From Labrenzia sp. OB1 (GTDB taxonomy: Bacteria; Pseudomonadota; Alphaproteobacteria; Rhizobiales; Stappiaceae): a DNA stretch of 64,000 nucleotides. Shown in pieces: positions 42,580 to 51,953 of the stretch. The stretch's first letter is position 1. Each line of letters starts with the position of its first letter. Location: the NCBI RefSeq assembly GCF_001624695.1, contig NZ_JSEP01000017.1:1-64000 (forward strand), in the 5' to 3' direction. Position numbers and translations under genes: made by a program. The notes under the pieces were generated by a model. That model was not told the DNA's origin. It made no database searches and saw only the letters and a program-made list of their open reading frames with translations.

Positions 42580-45300
42580 TCATTCCCGGAGACTGATCGC
42601 GAAGCTGAAATGACCGGACTTCACCTGCAGCAAGACCTTGCCGTTTTCAAAGGTGAAGGACATGCCGGCTTCGTTGAGGGCCTTGCCGCCGCAGTTGATT
42701 GAATCCGGATGATACGGCAATTCAATCATTGCCCTGCAGTTGGGTGGCACCTCGATTGTCCAGTCGATTCCAGAACCGTGCCAGGTCCACTTGCTGCGCA
42801 CAAGACCGGTTGCTGCAAGGTAACTCGCATCGATCCATCCAATTCGGCGATCGAACAGCGGCCGCATGCGCACTGTGCGAAATCCGGGGTCGTTTTCATC
42901 CCAGTCGATGCCTGCCATGCGCGCATAAAGCCACTCGCCCACAGAGCCGTAGGCATAGTGATTGAATGAATTCATATTGGCGCTCTGGAAGCCCTTTTCC
43001 GGTGTCCAGCCGTCCCAGCGTTCCCAGATCGTTGTTGCGCCCTGACGAATTGAAAAGCCCCAGCTCGGGTAGGTCTCGTTGAGCAGCAGGGTGTAGGCCA
43101 ACTCCGGAGACCCGATATCTGCCAGAACCGGGCACAGGTGCTTGACGCCCAGGAATCCGGTTTGCAGGTGGTTATCGGCCTGTTCGAGCTTCCTTGAAAG
43201 CCGTTCCTCGGCTGCACCGCGCAATGAGGGCGGCAGAATGTCAAAATCGAGCGCCAGCAGATAGGCGGTCTGGGTATCGCCGCTGATCTCACCGTTGTCG
43301 GATACGAAGGTCTCGAAAAATGCCTTGCGCACATTCGCGGCCTGTGCAGCAAAGGCCGATGTGTCTGCATGCTCGTTCAGCGCCGCTGCGATTTTCCCCA
43401 TGACATCTGCGACATGCACCCAGTAGGCAGTCGCCACCATGGTGCGGTCCGAAACCGGACCGACGCTCAGCCAGTCGCCATAATTGTTGTAAACGGCATT
43501 CCGGCGCACAAAGTCCGGATTGGCTTCCGAGACGTGCCGCATCCAGCGCAGCAGCGAAGGATAGACGGTCTTCAAAAGGCGCACGTCGCCATAGCGCAGA
43601 TAATGCTGCCAGGCCATGATGACGGGCCCGTCTCCCCAGCCGGGCGCTCCTGGCTGGGCGGATTGCCTGTACGGGTTGAGCGGCCGTGAAGGCGCGATAT
43701 CGGTGAAGGCTCCGTCGGGCAACTGCGCATCAATAATGTCATCGACCCATTTGGCATAGAAAGCAGACACATCCGCATTGTAGCCGGCTGTACGCCAGAA
43801 CACCTGGGCATCGGCGCTCCAGCCAAGACGCTCGTCGCGCTGCGGGCAGTCGGTCGGAACGGACAGAAAGTTGCCGCGCTGGCTCCATTCGATATTGGCA
43901 ATGAGTTTATTGACCAGCTCGTTACCCGTCTGGAGCGCACCGGTCTTGGGCGTGTCGGATTGAATGGCGATGCCGGTCAGCCCGATGTCGTCAAGGGCAA
44001 CATGATCCGGCAAGGTCAGCTCCACATAGCGAAAGCCGTGAAAGGTGAAGCGGGGCTTGAAGGTTTCCTGCGGTTTTCCGCAGGCCGTATAGTGGTCGGT
44101 ACACACCGCGTGACGCAAGTTCGCCGTATAGAGACCGCCCTCTCCGTCGAGAATTTCAGCATGGCGCAAGGTGAATGTATCACCGCTTTGAGCCCGGACA
44201 TTCAGTTCCACATAGCCGGCGAAATTCTGGCCGAAGTCGAAAATGTGCCCGCCATTCCCGCTTTCATGCAAATAGCGCCCTTCGAACCGTTCGACCTCCC
44301 GGACAGGCTGGCTTTTCGCCGCCGTCAACAGCGGCTCGCGCGGATCGGGGACGAACACCTCCACCGGTTGCCATGCCGCGTCGTCGAACCCGGCCTCCGC
44401 CCACCCGTCAAGCTCGAGACGCGCGTCGTAATGTTCGCCCATCAGGAAATCCGAATAGCAGACAGGCCCCTGGCTCGTGCGCCAGGCGGCATCGCTGAGG
44501 ATGCGCTCGACTGACCCGTCGCGGTAAGTCAGATGCAATTGGCAGAACAGGGCCGGGCGGCCGCCGTAGTGATTTCCGGCACGGCGCTGGTTGTGCCCGA
44601 CGCGGCCGCTGTACCAGCCCTCGCCCAGGATCGCGCCGATCGCATTTTCTCCGGTGCGAACCAGATTGGTAACGTCATGGCTCTGATAGAGCACACGCTG
44701 ATGATAGTCGGTCCAGCCCGGCGCCATGACCTCGTCGCCAACGCGCTTGCCATTGAGATAGAGTTCGTACAGGCCCAGCGCCGTGACATAGACCGTCGCA
44801 CGGATGAGCGGACCGCGAAGGCTGAACTCCCGCCGCAGGTAGTCGGCGGGACGTGCCTGCCATGGATTGTCGTAAAGCGTGTCGGCGGGAATTTCGCGGC
44901 CCGCGGGCAATACGAAATAACGGGCGATCCACTGTGCATCCCAATCGCCGCGTTGCATCAAGCCGGTCATCAGGCTGGCGGGGCCGGCCCAGGCGGACGG
45001 CTGGTCATCCCGGTTCCAGACGCGCACGGACCAGTGCAACGTCAGATCCGATGTCAGCGGTCTGCCGTCATAGGGAATATGGAGCTGTGCGTCGGAGGCG
45101 ACTTTCCCCGATGACCAGAAATTGCCGCATCCTTGCGCAACCGCATCCGCGTCGTCGCCGACGCAGATTTCATAGGCGGTCTGCCGGTCCTCATTCCGGC
45201 CCGACTCAAGCGCCCAGCCGAACCGCGGTGTTTCGGTGTTCAGGCCAACAGGGGCCGCGAGCAATTCGCAGCGCAGATCAAAGGGAACAAGATCGGACAT
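42580..45300 (-). CDS. GH78 alpha-L-rhamnosidase (cytoplasmic)
   Basis: 906 residues. Order: N-terminal beta domain (FDLRCELLAAPVGLNTETPRFGW at the start), Bac_rhamnosid_N with EFSLRGPLIRATVYVTALG and ELYLNGKRVGDEVMAPGWTDY (about 155-215), CBM67-like beta domain, (alpha/alpha)6 catalytic domain with DCPQRDERLGWSADAQVF near 485 (acidic catalytic pair) and GATTIWERWDGW near 757 (base Glu), then a C-terminal beta domain. It removes terminal alpha-L-rhamnose. No signal peptide is visible, so the substrate must be imported. It follows the GntR gene by 6 bp. Confidence 0.93.
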   Translation of the reverse strand: MSDLVPFDLRCELLAAPVGLNTETPRFGWALESGRNEDRQTAYEICVGDDADAVAQGCGNFWSSGKVASDAQLHIPYDGRPLTSDLTLHWSVRVWNRDDQPSAWAGPASLMTGLMQRGDWDAQWIARYFVLPAGREIPADTLYDNPWQARPADYLRREFSLRGPLIRATVYVTALGLYELYLNGKRVGDEVMAPGWTDYHQRVLYQSHDVTNLVRTGENAIGAILGEGWYSGRVGHNQRRAGNHYGGRPALFCQLHLTYRDGSVERILSDAAWRTSQGPVCYSDFLMGEHYDARLELDGWAEAGFDDAAWQPVEVFVPDPREPLLTAAKSQPVREVERFEGRYLHESGNGGHIFDFGQNFAGYVELNVRAQSGDTFTLRHAEILDGEGGLYTANLRHAVCTDHYTACGKPQETFKPRFTFHGFRYVELTLPDHVALDDIGLTGIAIQSDTPKTGALQTGNELVNKLIANIEWSQRGNFLSVPTDCPQRDERLGWSADAQVFWRTAGYNADVSAFYAKWVDDIIDAQLPDGAFTDIAPSRPLNPYRQSAQPGAPGWGDGPVIMAWQHYLRYGDVRLLKTVYPSLLRWMRHVSEANPDFVRRNAVYNNYGDWLSVGPVSDRTMVATAYWVHVADVMGKIAAALNEHADTSAFAAQAANVRKAFFETFVSDNGEISGDTQTAYLLALDFDILPPSLRGAAEERLSRKLEQADNHLQTGFLGVKHLCPVLADIGSPELAYTLLLNETYPSWGFSIRQGATTIWERWDGWTPEKGFQSANMNSFNHYAYGSVGEWLYARMAGIDWDENDPGFRTVRMRPLFDRRIGWIDASYLAATGLVRSKWTWHGSGIDWTIEVPPNCRAMIELPYHPDSINCGGKALNEAGMSFTFENGKVLLQVKSGHFSFAISLRE

Positions 45301-45306
45301 GAACGC

Positions 45307-45996
45307 TCAAAGTTTTACCGCCCGGTCACGGGCGTTTCTGATGTGATGCTCCATCGCTGCGGCGGCTTTTTGCGGGTCGCGTTCCAGCATGGCGTCGATG
45401 ATGGCCAGATGATCGTTGAAGGCTGACGGGAATGTTGTTTCAGTCAACAGAATACGATCGAGTTTGATCAGGCGGATACGGATGAAATTCACGTGATAGG
45501 CCTGAATGAGAAGTTCGTTCTCGGTAGCCCCGATCAGCAGGTCGTGGAACTTGGTGTCAATGATCTGGCCCTCAGCCAACAGGTCTTCACTCAGGCCGCG
45601 CGCGACCCTTTCGCGAATATCCACGTGCAAGTCGCGCTGCTCCAGCAAAATAGCTTTCGACAGCGTTTGCGTCGCCGTGATGACCGCCTCCCTTTCCAGG
45701 GCGACACGCAACTGAAAGGCATCGCGTATCATCGGCAGATCGACGACCGTAATCTGGATGCCGCGTTGTGGCATCACATTCAAAAGGCCTTCCGCCTGAA
45801 GACGCGGCAGCAGTTCCCGCAGAGCTCCGATGGACAACCCCAACAAGGCGACCAGATCCTTCTGGGACAGAATCTGGCCTGGCCGCAATTTGCCCTGCAG
45901 CAACGCCTGTTGAAACTTGTCATATGCCGTGTGCCTGACCGACGTCACGCTTCGGTCCTGACGGAGATCAGTGCGTCGCTGTCGGGTTGGCGGCAT
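45307..45996 (-). CDS. GntR-family regulator (FCD type)
   Basis: 229 residues. Winged helix-turn-helix around 20-80 (AYDKFQQALLQGKLRPGQILSQKDLVALLGLS is spread here; RLQAEGLLNVMPQRGIQIT), then an all-helical FCD ligand domain with a metal-type histidine cluster (FHDLLIG, NDHLAIIDAML). ATG at 45996 follows GGAG by 8 bp. It sits between the DapA-family and rhamnosidase genes in one operon and is the best candidate regulator of the divergent TRAP promoter at 46950-47141. Confidence 0.9.
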   Translation of the reverse strand: MPPTRQRRTDLRQDRSVTSVRHTAYDKFQQALLQGKLRPGQILSQKDLVALLGLSIGALRELLPRLQAEGLLNVMPQRGIQITVVDLPMIRDAFQLRVALEREAVITATQTLSKAILLEQRDLHVDIRERVARGLSEDLLAEGQIIDTKFHDLLIGATENELLIQAYHVNFIRIRLIKLDRILLTETTFPSAFNDHLAIIDAMLERDPQKAAAAMEHHIRNARDRAVKL

Positions 45997-46034
45997 TTCA
46001 AGGCTCCACGTTTGCCATTTCAAGGCTGTGCCGG

Positions 46035-46949
46035 TTAAGCGGCTCGTTTCGGTGCGAAGCCGGTCACAGCCAACTCTCGGAACAATCTGGTTTTCTGAAT
46101 ATCATTCAAACCAGTCAGGGGTGGAATCGCCCTGGCCCATTGAGGATCGTCATAGATTGCGGCGAGGATAGCCTTGATTGCAAGCATGTCGCCATTATCG
46201 GCCACCGTTGCAATCCGCCGGTTGGCGTCGTCGCGCAATTGAGCCGTCCCGGCGGCCGTGGGAGCCTCCAGGGTTTCACGCAACTCCCTTGCAAATACAT
46301 TGGGCATGCCGCCGATCAGCCCGGCGCCGCCTGATTCCAGCAGGCCCGGCAGAACGCGGTCATCGCCGGTAAAAATCGACAGGCCGGGAAAGCGCTGCGC
46401 CAGCATTTTGCCGTTTTCCAGCACGCCCGTCGAATCCTTCAAGCCGGCAATCGCACTGCCAAACCTGTCGATACACATGTCGATGAGCTCAGGCGTATAG
46501 GCCGTGCGGCTGAAGCGCGGGATATTGTAGAGCAGGATATCGATGTCGGCCCGGCCCGCCCGCCGCAGGGCGTCTTCGATGAATGCGACAATGCCTTCGT
46601 CAAAAGCCGTATCGTAATAGAACGGTGGCAGCACCAGGACTGCGCGGCAGTTGAGCGCCCTGGCTTCGGCGATCAGGCGACCGGCCTCATCGGCTGTCGG
46701 CGTCATGACTGCGGGAATGTGCCGCGTCATGTCCAGCCCCTCAGCCTTCAGGGCCCTGAGGGCGGCAATCTTCTGACTGCTTGAAAGGGATGCGCCCTCA
46801 CCGGTTGTACCGAAGGTTGAAACAAAACTGCAGCCGTTCTTCAACACCTGCTCACAATGCCGGGCGAGACGCATCGTGTCGATTTCAAACGTCTCGGAAA
46901 CGGGTGTGGGCAAAGCAGAAACGATTCCGCTCAAATCAGAATATTTCAA
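46035..46949 (-). CDS. DapA-family lyase/aldolase, possibly a 2-keto-3-deoxy sugar acid aldolase
   Basis: 304 residues of the class I DHDPS/NAL family: FGTTGEGASLS (about 46-56), LLYNIPRFS (about 139) with the Tyr of YNIP, and Schiff-base Lys in IAGLKDSTG (about 167). Members cleave or condense pyruvate with aldehydes: dihydrodipicolinate synthase, N-acetylneuraminate lyase, KDG aldolase. In a rhamnosidase operon a 2-keto-3-deoxy-L-rhamnonate aldolase role is plausible but unproven. The start is TTG at 46949 with GGAG 7 bp upstream. The operon order is dapA-like, GntR, GH78. Confidence 0.85.
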   Translation of the reverse strand: MKYSDLSGIVSALPTPVSETFEIDTMRLARHCEQVLKNGCSFVSTFGTTGEGASLSSSQKIAALRALKAEGLDMTRHIPAVMTPTADEAGRLIAEARALNCRAVLVLPPFYYDTAFDEGIVAFIEDALRRAGRADIDILLYNIPRFSRTAYTPELIDMCIDRFGSAIAGLKDSTGVLENGKMLAQRFPGLSIFTGDDRVLPGLLESGGAGLIGGMPNVFARELRETLEAPTAAGTAQLRDDANRRIATVADNGDMLAIKAILAAIYDDPQWARAIPPLTGLNDIQKTRLFRELAVTGFAPKRAA

Positions 46950-46976
46950 TTTTTAGCTCCACAAAATCAATAAGTT

Positions 46977-47032
46977 AACTGACTGATACAATCAGTTGTA
47001 CGATCAGTTATCATATCAGTATTTACATCAGT
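46977..47032. promoter_or_regulatory. operator array: four ATCAGT boxes at 12-bp spacing
   Basis: ATCAGT occurs at 46991, 47003, 47015 and 47027, exactly 12 bp apart, and once inverted (ACTGAT) at 46982-46987. The first boxes overlap TACAA-TCAG-TTGTA, a GntR-like palindrome (46987-47000). The array lies in the 192-bp divergent promoter between the DapA-family operon and the TRAP operon, so it probably binds the GntR or another local regulator. Confidence 0.6.
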
Positions 47033-47141
47033 ACGACGATGTTGCAAAGTCGGTTTGTCAAAAAGAGCTGTCACGTCCAGACCCGGTGGTGAGAAATTGC
47101 GTCAGTCACAGGCAGCCTGATATTTTGGAAAGGGAGGAAAT

Positions 47142-48146
47142 ATGAATATTCTCAAGCACAGTGCGGTGGCCGCACTTTCCGCGGTATCCGTTGCCATCAT
47201 GGCAGTCAGTGCGGTTCAGGCTCAGGATCCTATCGAACTGAAATTCACGTCCGTATCCGTGCCTACCGATCTGCACACCCAGGCAATGACCGTGTTCGCG
47301 GACAAGCTCAACGAACTGGAGCCCGGGACGTTCGATATCCAGCTCTACGATTCAGGTTCGCTTTTCGGTCAGAACAGCGACCTCGATGCCCTGCAGCGCG
47401 GCAACGCGGAGATGACTTATGTGTCGTTTCAGCTGATTGCCGATTCCATTCCGCAGTTCGGACTGTTCACGGCCGGCTATCTTTTCCAGAATGCGGATCA
47501 CTACCGGAAAGTGATGAATTCCGATCTCGGCACCGAGTTCAAACAGACCGTTTCCGACGAAATGGGTTTGCAGCTGCTCGACACCTGCTATCTCGGCACC
47601 CGCGAGGTCAACCTGCGCAAGTACCGCGACGTGCAGACACCGGCTGATTTGGAAGGCGTGAAACTGCGCATGCCCGGGTCCGACGCCTGGCTGTTCCTCG
47701 GCAAGGCGCTGGGTGCCAACCCGACACCGCTGCCTTTTGGGGAAGTTTATCTCGGCCTTCAGACAGGAACAGTCGACGGCCAGGACAATCCGCTGCCAAC
47801 CGTGGATGCCGCCAAATTCTATGAAGTCACCGAGCAGATCGTGCTGACGGACCATCTGGTCGATGGCGTGAACATCACCGTCAACAACCAGACCTGGGAC
47901 AAGCTCGACGATGCGCAAAAAGCCCACATGACGGAGGCGGCCGTCGCTGCATGCGATTGGAACAATGAACGCCGCTACGCGAAAGAGGCCGAGCTGGTCA
48001 AATTCTTCGAATCCAAGGGCCTCAAGGTCACCAAACCGGATGTCGCAGCCTTCCGCGAGCATGTTCAGTCATTCTATCTGGAATCGGACCGGGCGAAGGA
48101 CTGGCCCCAAGGCTGGGTTGAACGCATCAACAAGCTGGCGATGTAA
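47142..48146 (+). CDS. dctP: TRAP transporter substrate-binding protein
   Basis: 334 residues. A Sec signal peptide (about 1-27, ending VQAQDP) precedes the DctP fold: LKFTSVSVPTDLHTQAMTVFADKL (29-52), LDALQRGNAEMTYVS near 85, the ligand-binding Arg in GVKLRMPGSDAW near 170 and FGEVYLGLQTGTVDGQDNP near 198, the standard TRAP signature. It captures an organic acid or sugar acid in the periplasm. GGGAGG precedes the ATG. First of dctPQM; the locus context suggests a rhamnoside-, uronate- or rhamnonate-type ligand. Confidence 0.93.
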   Translation: MNILKHSAVAALSAVSVAIMAVSAVQAQDPIELKFTSVSVPTDLHTQAMTVFADKLNELEPGTFDIQLYDSGSLFGQNSDLDALQRGNAEMTYVSFQLIADSIPQFGLFTAGYLFQNADHYRKVMNSDLGTEFKQTVSDEMGLQLLDTCYLGTREVNLRKYRDVQTPADLEGVKLRMPGSDAWLFLGKALGANPTPLPFGEVYLGLQTGTVDGQDNPLPTVDAAKFYEVTEQIVLTDHLVDGVNITVNNQTWDKLDDAQKAHMTEAAVAACDWNNERRYAKEAELVKFFESKGLKVTKPDVAAFREHVQSFYLESDRAKDWPQGWVERINKLAM

Positions 48147-48154
48147 GTTCATCC

Positions 48155-48658
48155 GTGTCTCCGGAAATGACGCATAAGCTCCAGTCCGGGCTGGTATGGC
48201 TGAAGCGGGGCGTCGACGCGGTCGGTGTCCTGCTGTTTCTCGGCGCCTTCACCGGTTTCCTCGTCCAGGTGTTCTTCCGCTATGTTCTGAACCAGCCTTT
48301 GGCCTGGACGGAGGAAGCCGTGATGATCGCCTTCATCTGGACCGTGTTCTGGGCGGGCGCCTTCATGGTGCCCATACGCGAACATGTGACATTCGATGTG
48401 GTCTACGATTTCGCACCGGCGAAGGTGAAGCGTTTCCTGGCCCTGGGCACGATGATCCTGCTGGTGGCCGCCTTCGCTATTCTGGTACCCTACACGTTCG
48501 AGTATCTGGAATTCCTGACGCGCAAGAAATCGAACGTCCTGCGCATTCCGAAGGTCTGGATCTTCTCCTGTTATCTTTTGTTTCTCGTGGCCTTTGCCAT
48601 TCAGGGAATCTACCGCATCTACGGCCTTTTGCGGCCCGATTGGCGTGACCAGATCTAG
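48155..48658 (+). CDS. dctQ: TRAP transporter small permease
   Basis: 167 residues with four membrane helices. The DctQ motif FFRYVLNQPLAWTEEAVMIAFIWTVF (about 40-65) and the REHVTFDVV segment near 76 are diagnostic. It forms the membrane complex with DctM. The start is GTG at 48155, or ATG 12 bp later; neither has a strong ribosome site. It lies 8 bp after dctP and 9 bp before dctM. Confidence 0.9.
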   Translation: MSPEMTHKLQSGLVWLKRGVDAVGVLLFLGAFTGFLVQVFFRYVLNQPLAWTEEAVMIAFIWTVFWAGAFMVPIREHVTFDVVYDFAPAKVKRFLALGTMILLVAAFAILVPYTFEYLEFLTRKKSNVLRIPKVWIFSCYLLFLVAFAIQGIYRIYGLLRPDWRDQI

Positions 48659-48667
48659 GAATAAACA

Positions 48668-49969
48668 ATGCTCGTTGCCGCCGCCCTGCCCGTCATGCTG
48701 GTCATCCTGATCGTTACGACCGTCGCTGGCCTGCCCATGGGCATCGCCATGATTGTGTCCAGCATCTTCTATCTCATGATGGCCGGGCGCGATGTCGGAC
48801 TTGCCGCCGAGCAGGTGCTCAACGGTGTCTTCGGAAATTTCGTGGCCTTGGCCGTGCCGCTGTTCATCTTCGCGGCGAACATCATGAATGCGGGCCAGAT
48901 TTCGGACCGGTTGCTCAAGTTCGCCCTGGCCTTGGTCGGACGTTTGCCCGGCGGGCTGGCGCAGGTGAACATCCTGACCAGCCTGATTTTCTCCGGGATG
49001 AGCGGCAGCGCGGTGTCCGACGTTGCCGGCGTTGGCAAAGTCCTGACCAACATGATGATCAAGGACAACCGCTATCCGCGTGGTTTCGCGGGGGCGATAA
49101 CAGCAACTTCATCCGTTGTCGGACCGATCTTCCCGCCTTCCATCCCGATGGTCTTCTATGCGCTTATTTCCTCGACATCCGTCGGCGCATTGTTTCTCGG
49201 CGGCGTCGTTCCCGCTCTCCTGATCGTCGCGGTTCTCGCCATCGTGGTTGGCGTCTCCGCCAAGTTGCGGGGTTTCCCGGTTGAAGCGGTCATTCCGCTG
49301 CGAGCCTTCCCGGCCATCATTCTGGGGGCGGTGCCCGCACTGTTGATGCCGGTCATCCTGCTGGGGGGCATTTACAGCGGCGCTTTCACCCCGACCGAAG
49401 CTGCCGCGGTGTCCGCGTTTTATGCCTTGTTGCTCTCGGTCTTCGCCTATCGCGCACTTGGACCGAAGAGTTTCTGGAACGTCGTTGTCTCTACCGTGAA
49501 AACCACTGTTGTCGTGACCATCGTTCTGTGTGGCGCCTTCATCTTCAATTACGTGGTCACTATCGAACGGGTTCCTCAGAACGTCTTTCTTTTCTTGAAT
49601 GATTTCGAAATGAATGCCGCGACATTCCTATTGACGATCAACATTCTCTATCTGGTGCTTGGATGTTTTCTGGATGTCTCCACGATCATGCTTGTCATCA
49701 CGCCGCTATTCATCCCCACGGCTGCCGCCCTGGGGATCGACCTGCACCACTTCGGTATCGTTGTGGTCTTCAACATGATGATCGGCCTCATCACCCCGCC
49801 CTACGGCGTGTTGCTTTTCATCATCAAGGCTCTCAACGGCATTCCCATCGCTGAGATGATCCGGGAAATCTGGCTGTTTGTCGGCGTTCTCATCGGACTT
49901 CTCATGGTCGTCACATACTGGCCGGATCTGTCGCTCTGGCTGCCGCGTTATTCCGGATTGCTAAACTAG
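48668..49969 (+). CDS. dctM: TRAP transporter large permease
   Basis: 433 residues with about 12 membrane helices. GNFVALAVPLFIFAANIMNAG (about 56-76), FSGMSGSAVSDVAGVG (about 111-126) and PPSIPMVFYALISSTSVGALFLGG (about 156-179) are core DctM motifs; ITPPYGVLLFII near 375 mirrors them in the second repeat. It drives Na+-coupled uptake with DctQ. AGGA lies 7 bp before the ATG. The stop is 10 bp from the convergent ATPase gene. Confidence 0.94.
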   Translation: MLVAAALPVMLVILIVTTVAGLPMGIAMIVSSIFYLMMAGRDVGLAAEQVLNGVFGNFVALAVPLFIFAANIMNAGQISDRLLKFALALVGRLPGGLAQVNILTSLIFSGMSGSAVSDVAGVGKVLTNMMIKDNRYPRGFAGAITATSSVVGPIFPPSIPMVFYALISSTSVGALFLGGVVPALLIVAVLAIVVGVSAKLRGFPVEAVIPLRAFPAIILGAVPALLMPVILLGGIYSGAFTPTEAAAVSAFYALLLSVFAYRALGPKSFWNVVVSTVKTTVVVTIVLCGAFIFNYVVTIERVPQNVFLFLNDFEMNAATFLLTINILYLVLGCFLDVSTIMLVITPLFIPTAAALGIDLHHFGIVVVFNMMIGLITPPYGVLLFIIKALNGIPIAEMIREIWLFVGVLIGLLMVVTYWPDLSLWLPRYSGLLN

Positions 49970-49979
49970 ATACGGAGCC

Positions 49980-51062
49980 TCAAGCCATGTGGCGCGCCTG
50001 ACCCGCTGCGTCGAAGATCATCGCTTTTTGGTCTTCTATCCCCAATTGCAGCTCCTGACCGTGGCGCAGCTCCCGGTCGCCGTCCAGCACGACGAGCCAG
50101 GTCGCTCCCGAGCGGAGTTTCAGGCTCACATTGGTCTCGTTACCAAGCCGCTCGACCAGACTGACATGGCCGCTGATGTTACCTGACGCATCGGCCAGAA
50201 GATCATGGGGCCGTGTGCCCAATGTGACGGTATCGCCCTCGCCTAGGCCAGTCGTGTCCGCCGACAGTTCGGTCGGCTGAATGTCCGCTCCCGAGACCGT
50301 GACCTGCCCTCCGTTGATACTGTCTATGGTCACCTCGGTGAAATTCATTTTCGGAGAGCCGATGAAGCCGGCGACGAACAGGTTCTCCGGCCGTTGGTAA
50401 AGCTCTATCGGGGAGCCCACCTGCTGCACGACACCGCCGTTAAGAACCACGATCTTGTCCGCCAGTGTCATCGCCTCAACCTGATCGTGGGTCACATAGA
50501 TCATGGTGGATCCGAGATCCCGATGCAGGTTGGCGAGCTCCATGCGCATGTCGACCCTCAGGGCCGCATCCAGATTGCTGAGCGGCTCATCGAACAGAAA
50601 GACCTCGGGCTGCCTGACGATCGCCCGGCCGATGGCAACGCGCTGACGCTGGCCACCCGAAAGCTGACTGGGCTTTCGGTCCAGAAGATGCTCCATCTGC
50701 AGGATGCGGGCGGCATCCCGGATCTTCCTGTCACGCACGTCTTTCGGGGTTTTGGCCAGCTTGAGGCCGAATCCGAAATTCTCGTAAACGGTCATATGCG
50801 GATAGAGCGCATAGGACTGAAACACCATGGCGATACCGCGGTCGCGCGGCTCCACATGGTTGCACTTCTTGCCGGCGATCCACAATTCACCGGCACTGAT
50901 GTCCTCAAGGCCCGCTATCATGCGCAGCAAGGTTGACTTGCCGCAGCCCGAGGGGCCGACGAAAACCACGAATTCACCGTGGCTGATTTCCAGGTTCACG
51001 CCCTTTATGACTTCCACGGCGCCATAGCTTTTTTGTATCGCCTTGAGTTCCAGTCCGGCCAT
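49980..51062 (-). CDS. CUT1 ABC transporter ATP-binding protein (UgpC/MsmK type)
   Basis: 360 residues. Walker [10 protein letters not shown] (about 36-44), signature [19 protein letters not shown] (about 133-151), Walker [14 protein letters not shown], and a C-terminal TOBE/OB domain (about 235-355) as in multi-sugar transporter ATPases. It powers the CUT1 importer whose permeases and binding protein lie just upstream. Last gene of the minus-strand ABC operon that begins with the second rhamnosidase. Confidence 0.93.
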   Translation of the reverse strand: MAGLELKAIQKSYGAVEVIKGVNLEISHGEFVVFVGPSGCGKSTLLRMIAGLEDISAGELWIAGKKCNHVEPRDRGIAMVFQSYALYPHMTVYENFGFGLKLAKTPKDVRDRKIRDAARILQMEHLLDRKPSQLSGGQRQRVAIGRAIVRQPEVFLFDEPLSNLDAALRVDMRMELANLHRDLGSTMIYVTHDQVEAMTLADKIVVLNGGVVQQVGSPIELYQRPENLFVAGFIGSPKMNFTEVTIDSINGGQVTVSGADIQPTELSADTTGLGEGDTVTLGTRPHDLLADASGNISGHVSLVERLGNETNVSLKLRSGATWLVVLDGDRELRHGQELQLGIEDQKAMIFDAAGQARHMA

Positions 51063-51125
51063 GTGGTCCGCTTTCCTTTCGTGCGTTGATTGTCAGTTTC
51101 AGGTCCGGATTCCAGAGGTCACACC

Positions 51126-51953
51126 CTAGCCCTTGACCGCGCCGGCCGTCACCCCTGCCACGATCTGCCGGTTGAAGAACAGGAAGACGATCAGCGGCGG
51201 AATTGTAATCAGCAGGATGTTGGTGAAGAGCAGATGGTAGGAGGTGTTGAACTGGCTCTGGAAATTGTAGAGCGTCAGTTGAACCGTCTCGTTGCCACGG
51301 CCCGGAAGGTAATAGAGCGGATTGGTGAAATCGTTGAAGATCGTAACCGACTGCACAACGATATTGGTGACCGTCACCGGCCACAGAAGCGGCATGATAA
51401 TCCGGAAAAACACGTCCAGCGGCCTGGCGCCGTCGATAATCGCCGCCTCATCAAGATCCTTCGGGATCGTGGCGATGAATGCCCTGTAGAGCAGGATCGA
51501 AAACGGCAGATGATAGGCGACTTCGATCAGGATCAGGCCATGCAATTTGGCGAAAAGACCCATCGCCTGAAGCAGCCAGATAGTCGGCACGATGGCGGGC
51601 GGAATCATCAGACCGGCCAGGATGAGAAAGTTGATCAATCCGTTCCAGCGGGTCCTGCGGCGTTGCAGCACAAAGCCGACCATTGCGGCAAATACCACCA
51701 GCAGGGTCACGCTGGCGACCGTGAGGATGGTCGAGTTGATGAACGCCGTCAGCAATTGCCAGTTTCGTGTCGTGATGACGTCGACGATATTCTCCCAAAG
51801 CTGAAACTTCTCGGGCCAGGAGAAATCCAGCAGCGCCGACTGTCTTTTGTCTTTCATTGCGGTGAGCACGATGAAGATGAACGGTATCACGAACACCACG
51901 AACGATACGAGGATGGCAACCACACTGAGCCAATGGCGGCGGATGAGGCTCAT
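51126..51953 (-). CDS. CUT1 ABC transporter permease (MalG/UgpE type)
   Basis: 275 residues with six membrane helices. The EAA loop is DLDEAAIIDGARPLDVFFRIIMPLL (about 170-194), the site of ATPase contact. IFIVLTAMKDKRQSALLDFSWPEKFQLWEN near the N-terminus is typical of MalG-type permeases. It overlaps the upstream permease by 4 bp (ATGA), with GGAGG before its ATG. It pairs with the next permease to import a glycoside or oligosaccharide. Confidence 0.92.
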   Translation of the reverse strand: MSLIRRHWLSVVAILVSFVVFVIPFIFIVLTAMKDKRQSALLDFSWPEKFQLWENIVDVITTRNWQLLTAFINSTILTVASVTLLVVFAAMVGFVLQRRRTRWNGLINFLILAGLMIPPAIVPTIWLLQAMGLFAKLHGLILIEVAYHLPFSILLYRAFIATIPKDLDEAAIIDGARPLDVFFRIIMPLLWPVTVTNIVVQSVTIFNDFTNPLYYLPGRGNETVQLTLYNFQSQFNTSYHLLFTNILLITIPPLIVFLFFNRQIVAGVTAGAVKG

